Source: Pseudoxanthomonas sp. GM95 (GTDB lineage Bacteria; Pseudomonadota; Gammaproteobacteria; Xanthomonadales; Xanthomonadaceae). Taken from it: a stretch of 64,000 nucleotides of DNA. The stretch spans positions 806,001 to 870,000 of the forward strand of contig NZ_FOAX01000002.1 of assembly GCF_900109775.1 (NCBI RefSeq). The letters run 5' to 3'. This document shows positions 1-9,189 of the stretch, piece after piece (the stretch's first letter is position 1; each line of letters begins with the position of its first letter). Under the pieces are notes generated by a model, which did no database searches, was not told where the DNA came from, and saw only the letters and a list, made by a program, of their open reading frames with translations. The position numbers were made by a program, and so were the translations under genes.

Positions 1-2670
1 TTGGCGGTGCCGATCCTGTTGATCGTGGCGCTGGTGTCGATCCGCGGACTGCGCCGGCGCGTGGAGCAGCTGGAACGTGATCTTGCCGCCGGCGTAGGCC
101 CCGCGCGCGCGGCATCGCCCTGGATTAGTGAGCGCGCTCCTGCTTCGACACGTGTGAATGATTCGGCCGCAAGCGAGGTCGCAACAGCGCCCGCACAGGC
201 TCCGCGTCCGCCATCGCCCCCGTTTCAAGCGGGGGCGGCCCAGACGGCCCCGCCGCCTGCCGCCTCCGCAGCATCGCCAAGCCGCGTCAACCCAACGCCG
301 CCTCCGCTTCCTGCTGCGCCTCCCAGGCCGATCTTCGAGCCAGCGTCTGCGGCGCCAGATGGGCCGGATCCGTTCACCCGGCTGCTCACCGGCGCCAAGC
401 GCTGGCTGACCGAAGGCAACGTGCCGGTCAAGGTCGGCATGCTCGTGTTGCTCGCCGGTGTCGCGGCGCTGCTGAAGTATGGCGGCGACCAGGGCTGGTT
501 CCGTCTGCCGATCGAGCTGCGTTATGCCGGCATCGCCGCGGCGGCGCTGGGCGGGCTGGTGTTCGGCTGGCGCCAGCGCGGGAATCGCCCGGGGTTTGCG
601 TTGGCGTTGCAGGGCGGTGCGATCGGCGTGCTGCTGCTGACGGTGTTCGCCGCGTTCAAGCTGTCTGGGCTCATTCCGGCTGCGGCGGCGTTTGCGATCA
701 GCGTGGTGCTGGTGGCCGGCATGTGCGTGCTGGCCGTGCTGCAGGAATCGCGCACGCTGGCGGTGCTGGGCACCTTGGCCGGGTTCCTCGCGCCGATCTG
801 GTTGTCGACCGGCAGCGGCAACCATGTCGCGCTGTTTTCGTATTACGCGCTGCTCAACGCGGGCGTGTTTGCGATTGCCTGGGTGCGTGCGTGGCGGGTG
901 CTGAACCTGCTGGGGTTTGTCTTCACCTTCGGCATCGGTACGGTCTGGGGCGTGCTGGATTACCAGCCGGCGAAGTTCGCCAGCACCGAGCCGTTCCTGC
1001 TGCTGTTCTTTGCTTTCTACCTGCTGATCCCGGTGCTGTACGCGCGTCGTGGCGATACGCCCGCGCGGGTGATCGACGGCAGCCTGCTGTTCGGCACGCC
1101 GCTGGTGGCGTTCTCGCTGCAGGCTTGCCTGCTGGAAGGCGAGGGCATGCCGTTGGCGTTGTGCGCACTCGTGCTGGCTGCGCTCTATGCCGCGCTGGCC
1201 GCCTGGCTGGTGCGTGCGCCGCGCACCGCGTTGTTGGGCCAGACTCACGCGCTACTGGCTGCTGGCTTTGCAACGCTGGCCGTGCCGCTGGCGCTGTCGG
1301 CGCGGGCCACGGCCAGCGTGTTCGCCCTGGAAGGCGCAGGGCTTGTCTGGCTGGGCCTGCGCCAGCAGCGTCGGTTGCCGCTGGTCAGCGGCCTGTTGTT
1401 GCAGCTTGCGGCGGCGATCAGCTTTGCGATCGCGGTCGAAGGCGCGGCGCATGATCTGGTGGCGGTCACCAATCCCGGCTTCATGAGCGCGTTGTTGATC
1501 GCGCTGGGTGGCTTTGCCAGTGCGTGGCTGCTGCAGCCGGGCAAGACCCGTGCGCTGGCCGCGATCGTGTATCTCTGGGCGTTGGCGTGGTGGGCTGGCG
1601 CCGGCTTCAACGAGATCCAGCGCTTTGCCGCGTCGGCCGACCAGCCGGATCTGGTGCTTGCCCTGCTGGCGTTGAGCGCGTGGCTGGCGGCGGAAATGCA
1701 GCGCAGACGCGCGGCCACCGCATTGGTGTGGACGGTCATGGCGGCCTTCGCGTTGGCGCTGCCGGTGGCGCTCTGGCAGGTCTCGGTGCATGCGCAGCCC
1801 TTCGCCGGCTACGGCGCGCTGGCCTGGCTGATGTTCGCGGTGTTGGGGACGCGCGCGCTGTGGTGCCTGCGCGGTGCGGCAGGTGGTGGCGCGCAGGCCG
1901 CGCAGTTCATCTGGTGGCTGGTGTGGCCGTCGATGCTGTCGCTGGCCGGCGTCTGGCTGGCCAGGCACGCGCAGCTGGCCGAAGGCTGGTCGTGGGCCCT
2001 GCTGGCCTTGCCGTGGCTGCTGCTATGCGCGATCTCGCTGCTGCGCGCGGGGTGGTTGGCGTGGCCGCATGGCGAGGCGCTCGATGGCAGTCGCACGGCG
2101 CTGCAGGCGACCTTCCTGCTGGTACTCGCCTGCGGCTGGGTGCTGGCGCTGACCGACAGCCTGGAGGCGTCGCCGCTGCCGTGGCTGCCGCTGCTCAATC
2201 CTGGCGAACTGGCGCAGCTGGCAGTCGTGGTGCTGTTCGCACGCTGGCTCTGGCACGGGGAAGCACCGGCTGGCTTGCGGCAGCGCCGGCCGCTGCTGAT
2301 GGGGCTCGCGGGCCTGGCGTTGATCACCAGTTCGACCCTGCACACGGTGCATCACTGGGGCCAGGTGGCATGGACGCCGCAGCTGCTGTGGACCAGCGCG
2401 GCGCAGACCAGCCTGACGGTGGTGTGGAGCGTGCTGGGCGTGATCGGCTGGGTCTCCGGCTCGCGGCGCGGGCAGCGCGGTCTCTGGTTGGGTGGCGCGT
2501 TGCTGATGGGCCTGGTGCTGGCCAAGCTGGTGCTGGTCGATCGCCAGCACCTAGGCAACCTGCTGGGGATCGGCTCGTTCATCGCCTACGGCCTGCTGTG
2601 CACGGTGGTCGGCTACTTCGCGCCGGCGCCGCCGCGCGATCCGGCGCCGGCCACGGAGGTTGAAGGATGA
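1..2670 (+). CDS. DUF2339 family multi-pass membrane protein (5' end cut by window)
   Basis: The reading frame is open at base 1, so the true start is probably upstream; the first codon TTG need not be the start. The visible 889 residues begin with a short coiled stretch (LRRRVEQLERDL), followed by an Ala/Pro-rich linker to about residue 125. From about residue 140 to the end there is a long series of hydrophobic segments, well over 20 potential membrane helices. This layout (short N-terminal helix, proline-rich linker, very many TM segments) is that of DUF2339 proteins, whose function is unknown. It overlaps the next gene by 4 bp (ATGA), so the two are probably translated together in the inner membrane. 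I see no catalytic motif. Confidence 0.85.
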   Translation: MAVPILLIVALVSIRGLRRRVEQLERDLAAGVGPARAASPWISERAPASTRVNDSAASEVATAPAQAPRPPSPPFQAGAAQTAPPPAASAASPSRVNPTPPPLPAAPPRPIFEPASAAPDGPDPFTRLLTGAKRWLTEGNVPVKVGMLVLLAGVAALLKYGGDQGWFRLPIELRYAGIAAAALGGLVFGWRQRGNRPGFALALQGGAIGVLLLTVFAAFKLSGLIPAAAAFAISVVLVAGMCVLAVLQESRTLAVLGTLAGFLAPIWLSTGSGNHVALFSYYALLNAGVFAIAWVRAWRVLNLLGFVFTFGIGTVWGVLDYQPAKFASTEPFLLLFFAFYLLIPVLYARRGDTPARVIDGSLLFGTPLVAFSLQACLLEGEGMPLALCALVLAALYAALAAWLVRAPRTALLGQTHALLAAGFATLAVPLALSARATASVFALEGAGLVWLGLRQQRRLPLVSGLLLQLAAAISFAIAVEGAAHDLVAVTNPGFMSALLIALGGFASAWLLQPGKTRALAAIVYLWALAWWAGAGFNEIQRFAASADQPDLVLALLALSAWLAAEMQRRRAATALVWTVMAAFALALPVALWQVSVHAQPFAGYGALAWLMFAVLGTRALWCLRGAAGGGAQAAQFIWWLVWPSMLSLAGVWLARHAQLAEGWSWALLALPWLLLCAISLLRAGWLAWPHGEALDGSRTALQATFLLVLACGWVLALTDSLEASPLPWLPLLNPGELAQLAVVVLFARWLWHGEAPAGLRQRRPLLMGLAGLALITSSTLHTVHHWGQVAWTPQLLWTSAAQTSLTVVWSVLGVIGWVSGSRRGQRGLWLGGALLMGLVLAKLVLVDRQHLGNLLGIGSFIAYGLLCTVVGYFAPAPPRDPAPATEVEG

Positions 2671-4016
2671 AACGCTTTGCCTTGATGCTGCTGGTGCTGC
2701 CGTTGAGTGCGACCGCTGCCAGCGTGCGCGACGACTACGCCCAGCAATGGCCGATGCAGCTTTCCAGCGCCGACGCCGGCGCCTATCGCGTGGTGGTGTC
2801 CGATGCGGTCTACCGCGCCGCGCAGTCGCCCACGCTGGCCGATGTTGCGCCGCTCAATGCGCAGGGCGAAGCACTGCCGGCCACGCTGCTCGGCGCCGAT
2901 GCGCCGCTTGCGTTGCCGCCGCAGCGCGTCTCGCTGCCGGTGTTCCCACTGCCGTCGCGCTCGTCAGGGCCCGCCGGCGATCTGCGCTTGATTGCCCAGC
3001 GCGACGCCAGCGGCGCCGTGACTCGCATCGAAACCCAGCTCGCCGATGCCGCAGCTTCAACGCCGACACAATCTGGCGGCTGGCTGCTCGATGTCAGCGC
3101 GCTGAAAACTGGTCTGCAAGCGCTTTGGCTCAACTGGCAGGGACAGCCGCCGATGCAGGCTGAGTTGCGCCTGGAAGGCAGCGAGGACCTGCACACCTGG
3201 TTCGTGCTGGACCCGCGCGTGAGCGTGGTCGAGCTGGACAACGGTCGCCAACGCCTGAGCCAGCGGCGCATCGCGCTGACCGCCGGGGCGCGCTATCTAC
3301 GCTTGACGCCGGTCGCCGGCGCGGTGCCGGCGCTGCAGGACGTGCAGGCCGAGATCGCGCGCGTCCCCACGCCCACCGCCTGGCAGTCCGTGCTGCTGGA
3401 AGGCAAGGCGCAGGCGCCGGGCTTCGAGTTCGTTTCGCCAGGCCGCTATCCGGTCGGGCAGGTCGATGTGGTGTCCAGCGGCAACACGGCGGTGGAGTGG
3501 ATCGTGCAGAGCCGCGATAGCCCGGAGGCGCCGTGGGTACAGCGCGCTGGCCCGTGGCTGGTGTATCAGGTGGGGGGCGCGCAGCGTTCGCCGCCAAAAG
3601 CGCTGCAGGTGTCTACGCGCGATCGCTACTGGCGCCTGCTGCCCAGCGCCGGGCGCGCGGTGGGCACGCCACGCCTGCAGCTGGGCTATCAGCCGGAAGT
3701 GGTGGTGTTCCTCGCCCAGGGCGCGCCGCCGTATGCGCTCGCGGCGGGCAGTGGTCGAGCGAAGCGTGCGGATGCCCCGCTGCAGCCGATGATCGCCGCG
3801 CTGAGCCAGGCGCGTGGCGCGCAATGGCAGCCAGCGCCTGCGACGTTGGCGGCCACGCCGCAACCGCTGGCCGGCGAAGCCGCACTCAAACCCGCGGCCG
3901 TGCCGATCAACTGGAAAAGCCTGCTGCTGTGGGCCTTACTGATCGTCGGCGCGGCGGTCGTGGCAGGCTTTGCGATCAGCCTGTTACGCGGCCGGCAACC
4001 GCCAGATGGGGCATGA
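2667..4016 (+). CDS. DUF3999 family membrane-anchored periplasmic protein
   Basis: 449 residues. The N terminus has a cleavable-type signal peptide (MKRFALMLLVLPLSATAAS). A long soluble part follows, and one C-terminal membrane helix (about residues 414-437) is followed by a short positively charged tail. This fits a periplasmic domain anchored at its C terminus. The family (DUF3999) regularly sits directly after a DUF2339 gene, as here, where the ATG overlaps the preceding stop as ATGA. Cotranscription and a shared envelope function are inferred; no biochemical role is known to me. A 284 bp stretch without a convincing gene follows before pgk. Confidence 0.8.
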   Translation: MKRFALMLLVLPLSATAASVRDDYAQQWPMQLSSADAGAYRVVVSDAVYRAAQSPTLADVAPLNAQGEALPATLLGADAPLALPPQRVSLPVFPLPSRSSGPAGDLRLIAQRDASGAVTRIETQLADAAASTPTQSGGWLLDVSALKTGLQALWLNWQGQPPMQAELRLEGSEDLHTWFVLDPRVSVVELDNGRQRLSQRRIALTAGARYLRLTPVAGAVPALQDVQAEIARVPTPTAWQSVLLEGKAQAPGFEFVSPGRYPVGQVDVVSSGNTAVEWIVQSRDSPEAPWVQRAGPWLVYQVGGAQRSPPKALQVSTRDRYWRLLPSAGRAVGTPRLQLGYQPEVVVFLAQGAPPYALAAGSGRAKRADAPLQPMIAALSQARGAQWQPAPATLAATPQPLAGEAALKPAAVPINWKSLLLWALLIVGAAVVAGFAISLLRGRQPPDGA

Positions 4017-4300
4017 GCCCGTGCCTGCGTTTGCCGGCCCGGCGTGAAGCCCGGACAATGGCGCGGTCTTCATGACGGAAGCCGCATGTCCCGCATCTGC
4101 GTGAACCGCTGTCCACGTCCCGCACGGCCCGGCCGCCCGGGCCGCGTGGCGATGGCGATCTTCCGTTTCCATGCGCCAGGTGCGAATGCCCGTGTGACTT
4201 CCTTTTCTGTGTCCTCACCCTGCACTTGCGGCCGGCAGGCCTTCCTGTCGCGCGCCGCCTGACGCGCCTTCTTTCCCCCGATGACTTCCAAGAGCTCACG

Positions 4301-5476
4301 ATGACCATCATCCGCATGACCGACCTCGACCTGTCCGGCAAGCGCGTGCTGATCCGCCAGGATCTGAACGTGCCGATCGACAACGGCCAGATCACCTCCG
4401 AGCAGCGCATCACCGCCTCGGTGCCGACCCTGAAAGCCGCGCTGGAGCAGGGCGCCGCGGTGATGGTGACCTCGCACCTGGGTCGCCCGAAGGAGGGCAC
4501 CTGGAGCGAGGAGGATTCGCTGGCGCCGGTGGCCGAGCGCCTGACCGCGCTGCTGGGTACCAAGGTCGAACTGGTCCGCGACTGGGTCGATGGCGTGGAC
4601 GTGCAGCCCGGCCAGGTCGTGCTGCTGGAGAACTGCCGGATGAACGTCGGCGAGGGCAAGGACGACGAGGCGCTGGCCAAGAAGTACGCCGCGTTGTGCG
4701 ACGTGTTCGTCATGGATGCCTTCGGCACCGCGCACCGCGCCCAGGCCTCCACCCACGGCGTGATCAAGTTCGCTCCGGTCGCCGCCGGCGGCCCGCTGCT
4801 CATGGCTGAGCTCGATGCGCTGGACAAGGCGCTGGCCGCCCCAGCCCGTCCGCTGCTGGCCATCGTCGCCGGTAGCAAGGTCTCGACCAAGCTGGAGCTG
4901 CTGGCCAACCTGGTGGGCAAGGTCGACCAGCTCATTGTCGGCGGCGGCATCGCCAATACCTTCATCTCTGCGGCCGGCTACAGCGTGGGCAAGTCGCTGT
5001 GTGAGCCGGATCTGCTGGACACCGCGCGCAAGATCGTCGCCGATGCCAAGGCGCGCGGCGCCGACATCCCGCTGCCGACCGACGTGGTGGTGGCCAAGCA
5101 GTTCCTGCCCGACGCCGCCGCGACGGTAAAAGCGGTCGACGCGGTCGAGGCCGACGACCTGATCCTGGACATCGGCCCGGAGACCGCGGCCGCATACGCC
5201 GCGCTGATCGCCAAGGCCGGCACGGTGGTGTGGAACGGACCCGTAGGCGTGTTCGAATTCGACGCGTTCGGCAAGGGCACCGAGACTTTGGCGCGTGCGA
5301 TCGCGTCCTCGCCGGCGTTCTCCATTGCCGGCGGCGGCGACACGCTGGCCGCGGTGGACAAGTACGACATCGCCAAGGACGTCAGCTACATCTCCACCGG
5401 CGGCGGCGCGTTCCTGGAGTTCCTGGAAGGCAAGACCCTGCCGGCGGTGGCCGCGCTGGAAGCGCGCGCTTCGTGA
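4301..5476 (+). CDS. pgk: Phosphoglycerate kinase
   Basis: 391 residues, the usual bacterial length. It transfers the acyl phosphate of 1,3-bisphosphoglycerate to ADP in lower glycolysis, in the cytosol. Diagnostic stretches are the N-terminal substrate-binding segment ([11 protein letters not shown]), the HLGRPK motif, the [13 protein letters not shown] segment, [11 protein letters not shown], and the C-terminal nucleotide loop (GGGDTLAAV). The frame is open further upstream, but ATG 4301 starts the conserved protein. A second ATG lies five codons later, and the ribosome site upstream is weak (AAGAG). The stop overlaps the GTG start of the next gene. Together with pyk and fba this forms a glycolytic stretch. 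Confidence 0.97.
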   Translation: MTIIRMTDLDLSGKRVLIRQDLNVPIDNGQITSEQRITASVPTLKAALEQGAAVMVTSHLGRPKEGTWSEEDSLAPVAERLTALLGTKVELVRDWVDGVDVQPGQVVLLENCRMNVGEGKDDEALAKKYAALCDVFVMDAFGTAHRAQASTHGVIKFAPVAAGGPLLMAELDALDKALAAPARPLLAIVAGSKVSTKLELLANLVGKVDQLIVGGGIANTFISAAGYSVGKSLCEPDLLDTARKIVADAKARGADIPLPTDVVVAKQFLPDAAATVKAVDAVEADDLILDIGPETAAAYAALIAKAGTVVWNGPVGVFEFDAFGKGTETLARAIASSPAFSIAGGGDTLAAVDKYDIAKDVSYISTGGGAFLEFLEGKTLPAVAALEARAS

Positions 5477-6117
5477 CCGAGCGGAGCACGCTGTTCTTCG
5501 ATCTGGACGGCACGCTGATCGATTCGGAAGCCGGCATCATCAATGGCATCCAGCATGTGTTTGCGTCGATGGCGCAGCCGGTGCCGGATGCCGCCGCGCT
5601 GCGGCCCTGGATCGGCCCGCCGATGCGCGACAGCTTCCAGTCCGTCTTCGCCGACGAAGCCGACGTGGTCCAGGCGCTGGCGTTGTATCGCCAGCGCTAC
5701 GACACATTGGGCTGGACCGAGCTGACCGTGTACGCCGGCATTCCCGAGTTGATCGCCGCGCTCAAGGCGGCCGGGCATCGGCTGGCCGTGGTGACCTCCA
5801 AGAACGAGCGTTCGGCCCGGCAAATCCTGGCCAGCCTGCCGTTCGGTGCCTGCTTCGAGGACATCGTCGGCGCCAGCGATGACGGCGCGCGTCGCTTCAA
5901 GGCCGACCTGATCGCCGAGGCGCTGCGGCGCCTTTCGGTGCCAGCCGGCCAGTGCGTGATGATCGGCGACCGCAAGATGGATATCGAAGGCGCCGCGCAT
6001 CACGCCATGCGCAGCATCGGCGTGCTGTGGGGCTTCGGCGAGCGCGATGAGCTGGTCGCCGCCGGGGCGGGGGCGATTGTTGAAACTCCGGATGCGCTCC
6101 TGCGCCTGCTGGTGTGA
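5473..6117 (+). CDS. HAD-superfamily phosphatase, phosphoglycolate phosphatase-like
   Basis: 214 residues from GTG 5473, which overlaps the pgk stop (GTGA), so translation is probably coupled. HAD motif I is [12 protein letters not shown] (Asp10 nucleophile, Asp12 acid/base). Motif II is the [10 protein letters not shown] region, and motif III/IV is [13 protein letters not shown] helical cap lies between motifs I and II, as in Gph/PGP-type enzymes. These dephosphorylate small phosphometabolites such as 2-phosphoglycolate or nucleotides; the exact substrate cannot be read from sequence. Coupling to pgk suggests metabolite repair or glycolytic side-product removal, which is inference. A strong hairpin with a T-rich tail follows 56 bp downstream. 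Confidence 0.88.
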   Translation: MTERSTLFFDLDGTLIDSEAGIINGIQHVFASMAQPVPDAAALRPWIGPPMRDSFQSVFADEADVVQALALYRQRYDTLGWTELTVYAGIPELIAALKAAGHRLAVVTSKNERSARQILASLPFGACFEDIVGASDDGARRFKADLIAEALRRLSVPAGQCVMIGDRKMDIEGAAHHAMRSIGVLWGFGERDELVAAGAGAIVETPDALLRLLV

Positions 6118-6173
6118 AGCAAGCGCGGCCGTCGCTTCGATTGCCGCGCAGTGAAATACCAAGGAAATACCAA

Positions 6174-6204
6174 TCAAGGCGCCTGATGGGCGCCTTGATC
6201 TTTT
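6174..6204 (+). terminator. Rho-independent terminator after the pgk operon
   Basis: Perfect 10 bp inverted repeat TCAAGGCGCC / GGCGCCTTGA with a 5-base loop, followed by TCTTTT. It is placed just after the HAD gene and before the pyk leader. Confidence 0.8.
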
Positions 6205-6337
6205 ATGGATTTCAATAAATATCAATCAGTTGGATCAGATACGGGCGTCCGCTTGCCTGTCACGCTGGACTTTGGTTGCACTGCACAAACGGACCACCAC
6301 CATGCCTGTGGTAGCGTTTGCAGCTCAGGAGAAGACC

Positions 6338-7807
6338 ATGACCAGCACACATCAGCGCCGCACCAAGATCCTCGCCACGTTGGGCCCGGCGACCGACGCG
6401 CCAGGGGTGCTGGAAGACCTCATCCGCGCCGGCGTCAACGTCGTCCGGCTCAACTTTTCCCACGGCTCGCCCGATGGCCAGCGCGAGCGCGCCGAGGCCG
6501 TGCGCGCGGCGGCTGCCAAGGTCGGCGCCGAAGTCGGCATCCTGGCCGACCTGCCGGGTCCCAAGATCCGCATCGAACGCTTCGCCGCCGGCAAGGTCTA
6601 CCTGAAGGCCGGTGCGCGCTTTGACCTGGTCGCCGACGAGAACGCCCCTCCAGGCGACGAGACCCAGGTCGGCGTCAGCTATCTCGGCCTGCCGGGCGAT
6701 GTCGCCCCGGGCGATACCCTGCTGCTGGACGACGGCATGCTGCAGCTGCGCGTGGTCGAAGTGCAGGGCCAGCGGATCATCACCGAGGTCCTCAACGAGG
6801 CCGCGCTGAGCGATCGCAAGGGCCTGAACAAGCAGGGCGGCGGCCTGTCGCTGGGCGCGCTGACGCCGCACGATCATGACCTGATCGCCGTGGCGGCCGA
6901 TATTGGCGTGGACTTTATCGCCGTCTCGTTCTGCCGCAACGCCGCCGACATGGAAGAAGCCCGCGCCAGTGCCCGCAAGCACGGCTGCATGGCGCACATC
7001 GTGTCCAAGGTCGAGCGCTCCGAGGCCATTACCAACCTCAAAGAGGTGGTCGGCGCCAGCGACGTGGTCATGGTCGCGCGTGGCGACCTGGGTGTGGAGG
7101 TCGGCGATGCCGAGCTGCCCGGCCTGCAGAAGCAGATCATTCGCGAGGCGATCGAGCAGAACAAGGTCGTCATCACCGCCACCCAGATGCTGCAGTCGAT
7201 GGTCGACAGCCCGCTGCCCACGCGTGCCGAAGTCATGGACGTGGCCAACGCCGTCATCGACGGCACCGACGCGGTAATGCTCTCGGGCGAAACCGCGGCG
7301 GGCAACTATCCGGTGCGCGCGGTCGAGGCGATGGCGCGCATTTGCATCGGCGCAGAGCGTTCGTTCGGCATGGACACCGATTTCGAGGCCGCGCAGCGCA
7401 ACCTGCAGCGCGCCGACCACGCCATCGCGATGGCTACGATGTTCCTGTCCGAGCACATCGGCTTGGGTGGCGTGGTGGCGCTGACCGAATCCGGCGGCAC
7501 GGCCAACTTCCTGTCGCGCTTCCGCTCGTCGGTGCCGGTCTATGCGTTCTCGCGCGATGACGGCGCCCGCCGTCGCATGGCGATGATGCGCGGCGTCACG
7601 CCGGTGGCCTTCGACAGCCGCGGCATGGTTCCGCGCGAAGCGGCCCGCGCCAGCATCCAGATGCTGGTCCAGGGCGAGCTGCTCAAGCCCGGCGACCGCG
7701 TGGTGTTCACCAGCGGCGAGCACATGGAAATGCACGGCGCCACCAATACCTTGCGCCTGCTGGAAGTGGGCGAAGATGGCCGCGCCAGCGGCCTGGGCGA
7801 ACTGTAA
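6338..7807 (+). CDS. pyk: Pyruvate kinase
   Basis: 489 residues from ATG 6338, which has a good ribosome site (AGGAG, 6 bases upstream). The frame is open to 6230, but conserved sequence begins at RRTKILATLGPATD. It converts phosphoenolpyruvate and ADP to pyruvate and ATP. Visible landmarks are VRLNFSHG, LADLPGPKIR, the KVERSEAI lysine segment, the metal/substrate motif MVARGDLGVEV, and the signature TATQMLQSM. The C-terminal allosteric-type domain (about 350-489) is present. About 130 bp of leader separates it from the preceding terminator, so it probably has its own promoter. Confidence 0.96.
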   Translation: MTSTHQRRTKILATLGPATDAPGVLEDLIRAGVNVVRLNFSHGSPDGQRERAEAVRAAAAKVGAEVGILADLPGPKIRIERFAAGKVYLKAGARFDLVADENAPPGDETQVGVSYLGLPGDVAPGDTLLLDDGMLQLRVVEVQGQRIITEVLNEAALSDRKGLNKQGGGLSLGALTPHDHDLIAVAADIGVDFIAVSFCRNAADMEEARASARKHGCMAHIVSKVERSEAITNLKEVVGASDVVMVARGDLGVEVGDAELPGLQKQIIREAIEQNKVVITATQMLQSMVDSPLPTRAEVMDVANAVIDGTDAVMLSGETAAGNYPVRAVEAMARICIGAERSFGMDTDFEAAQRNLQRADHAIAMATMFLSEHIGLGGVVALTESGGTANFLSRFRSSVPVYAFSRDDGARRRMAMMRGVTPVAFDSRGMVPREAARASIQMLVQGELLKPGDRVVFTSGEHMEMHGATNTLRLLEVGEDGRASGLGEL

Positions 7808-7856
7808 GGCGCGCAACGCGCCGCATCGCGCGGGTGCAGGACCTGCACCCCGCGCG
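7808..7856. repeat. Two consecutive hairpins between pyk and fba
   Basis: GGCGCG-CAA-CGCGCC at 7808-7822 is followed by a very stable near-perfect palindrome at 7827-7856 (arms CGCGCGGGTGCAGG / CCTGCACCCCGCGCG, with one bulged C). There is no T tract, so it is not a classical terminator. It may stop or stabilise the pyk transcript. Confidence 0.5.
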
Positions 7857-7881
7857 GGCAGGGGATCGGAAGGGCGGCGGC

Positions 7882-7887
7882 TATAAT
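7882..7887 (+). promoter_or_regulatory. Candidate -10 box upstream of fba
   Basis: TATAAT lies 33 bases before the fba ATG, directly after the hairpin pair. No good -35 box is seen at 16-18 bp spacing, so this rests on the -10 alone. Confidence 0.35.
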
Positions 7888-7919
7888 TCACGCTTCCGCA
7901 GTCAGCTTCCGAGAGTTAC

Positions 7920-8924
7920 ATGAGCATTGAACAGCTCGCCGAAACCGCGCAGGCCATGGTCGCCGCCGGCAAGGGCATCATCGCCATCGACGAATCCACC
8001 GCCACCATCGGCAAGCGCTTTGCCGCCGTGGGCATCGAGAACACCGAAGAACACCGTCGTCGCTATCGCGAGCTGCTGCTCACCACGCCCAAGCTGAGCG
8101 ACCACATCTCCGGCGCCATCCTGTACGACGAGACGATCCGCCAGTCCACCAAGGACGGCATTCCGTTCGCTCAATACATGGCCAAGCAGGGCATCCTCCC
8201 GGGCATCAAGGTCGACAAGGGCACGCACCCGTTGGCTGGCTGCCCGGGCGAGTTGGTGACCGAAGGCCTGGACGGCCTGCGCGAGCGCCTGAAGGAGTAC
8301 TACAAGCTCGGCGCGCGCTTCGCCAAGTGGCGTGCGGTGATCAACATCGGCGAAGACATTCCTTCCGGCACCTGCATCGAAGTCAACGCGCATGCGCTGG
8401 CCCGTTACGCCGCGCTTTGCCAGGAACAGGGCATCGTTCCGATGGTGGAGCCTGAGGTGCTGATGGACGGCGACCACGACATCCAGACCTGCTACGAAGT
8501 CACCGAGGCGATGCTGCGCTCGCTGTTCGCCGCGCTGCACGACCAGGGCGTGCTGCTGGAAGGCACCATCCTCAAGGCCTCCATGGTCGTCTCGGGCAAG
8601 GCTTGCGATGAGCAGGCTGACGTCGAGGAAGTCGCAGACTCCACCTTGATGTGCCTCAAGAGCACCGTGCCGGCGATCCTGCCGGGCATCGTGTTCCTGT
8701 CCGGCGGCCAGTCCGACGAAGACGCCACTGCGCATCTGGATGCCATGAATCGCAGCGGCAACCTGCCGTGGCCACTGAGCTTCTCCTACGGCCGCGCCAT
8801 GCAGCAGACCGCGCTGGCCCACTGGGCCAAGGATCTCGACGGCAACTTCGCCAAGGCGCAGTCGATTGTGCTGGAGCGCGCCAAGGAAAACGGCCTGGCT
8901 GCGCAGGGGAAGTGGGAGGGCTGA
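7920..8924 (+). CDS. fba: Class I fructose-bisphosphate aldolase
   Basis: 334 residues. It cleaves fructose-1,6-bisphosphate to dihydroxyacetone phosphate and glyceraldehyde-3-phosphate through a Schiff base. The sequence is the eukaryote-like class I type, not the zinc class II type: KGIIAIDESTATIGKRF near the N terminus, the WRAVINI segment, VEPEVLMDGDH, and the Schiff-base lysine motif GTILKASMV. The C-terminal part carries FLSGGQSDE and SFSYGRAMQQ. It sits after pyk in a glycolytic stretch and converges with pilD across a shared terminator. Confidence 0.96.
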   Translation: MSIEQLAETAQAMVAAGKGIIAIDESTATIGKRFAAVGIENTEEHRRRYRELLLTTPKLSDHISGAILYDETIRQSTKDGIPFAQYMAKQGILPGIKVDKGTHPLAGCPGELVTEGLDGLRERLKEYYKLGARFAKWRAVINIGEDIPSGTCIEVNAHALARYAALCQEQGIVPMVEPEVLMDGDHDIQTCYEVTEAMLRSLFAALHDQGVLLEGTILKASMVVSGKACDEQADVEEVADSTLMCLKSTVPAILPGIVFLSGGQSDEDATAHLDAMNRSGNLPWPLSFSYGRAMQQTALAHWAKDLDGNFAKAQSIVLERAKENGLAAQGKWEG

Positions 8925-8998
8925 GCGACGACTGCGCTAGATGCGTTTGAAGACGTCCAAGTCACGGCAAATCTTCACTGGCCTTGCATCTTTACAGG

Positions 8999-9081
8999 CC
9001 GTCATCCCTGCGTTGGCGAGGATCTCCAGTGACGCAGTGCATCTTTAGTCTCGTCATTCCCGCGAAAGCGGGAATCCAGTG
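8999..9081. repeat. Two copies of an intergenic palindromic repeat
   Basis: A near-perfect unit at 9051-9081 contains the palindrome ATTCCCGCGAAAGCGGGAAT. A diverged copy lies about 50 bp upstream (8999-9031, GTCATCCCTGCG...GATCTCCAGTG). The type TCATTCCCGCGAAAGCGGGAATCCAG is a common dispersed repeat in proteobacterial intergenic DNA. Confidence 0.6.
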
Positions 9082-9125
9082 GCCTTTCAGTGGAAGCCCA
9101 CACGGCTTTGCGCCCGTCTAAGAAC

Positions 9126-9157
9126 GAAAAACGCCGGCTTGCGCCGGCGTTTTTCGT
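9126..9157. terminator. Bidirectional terminator between fba and pilD
   Basis: Stem ACGCCGGC / GCCGGCGT flanked by an A run on the left and a T run on the right, so it can end transcripts from both convergent genes. Confidence 0.85.
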
Positions 9158-9189
9158 ATCGGAGTTTGGCCTTGGCAACAGGTCGCGCC

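Noticed and set aside
4044-4262. 72-codon frame between the DUF3999 gene and pgk
   Set aside because: No ribosome site, composition like non-coding GC-rich DNA, and several competing frames in both directions.
6260-7891. 543-codon open frame antisense to pyk
   Set aside because: Translation is low-complexity Gly/His/Asp-rich and the opposite strand is a clear pyruvate kinase.
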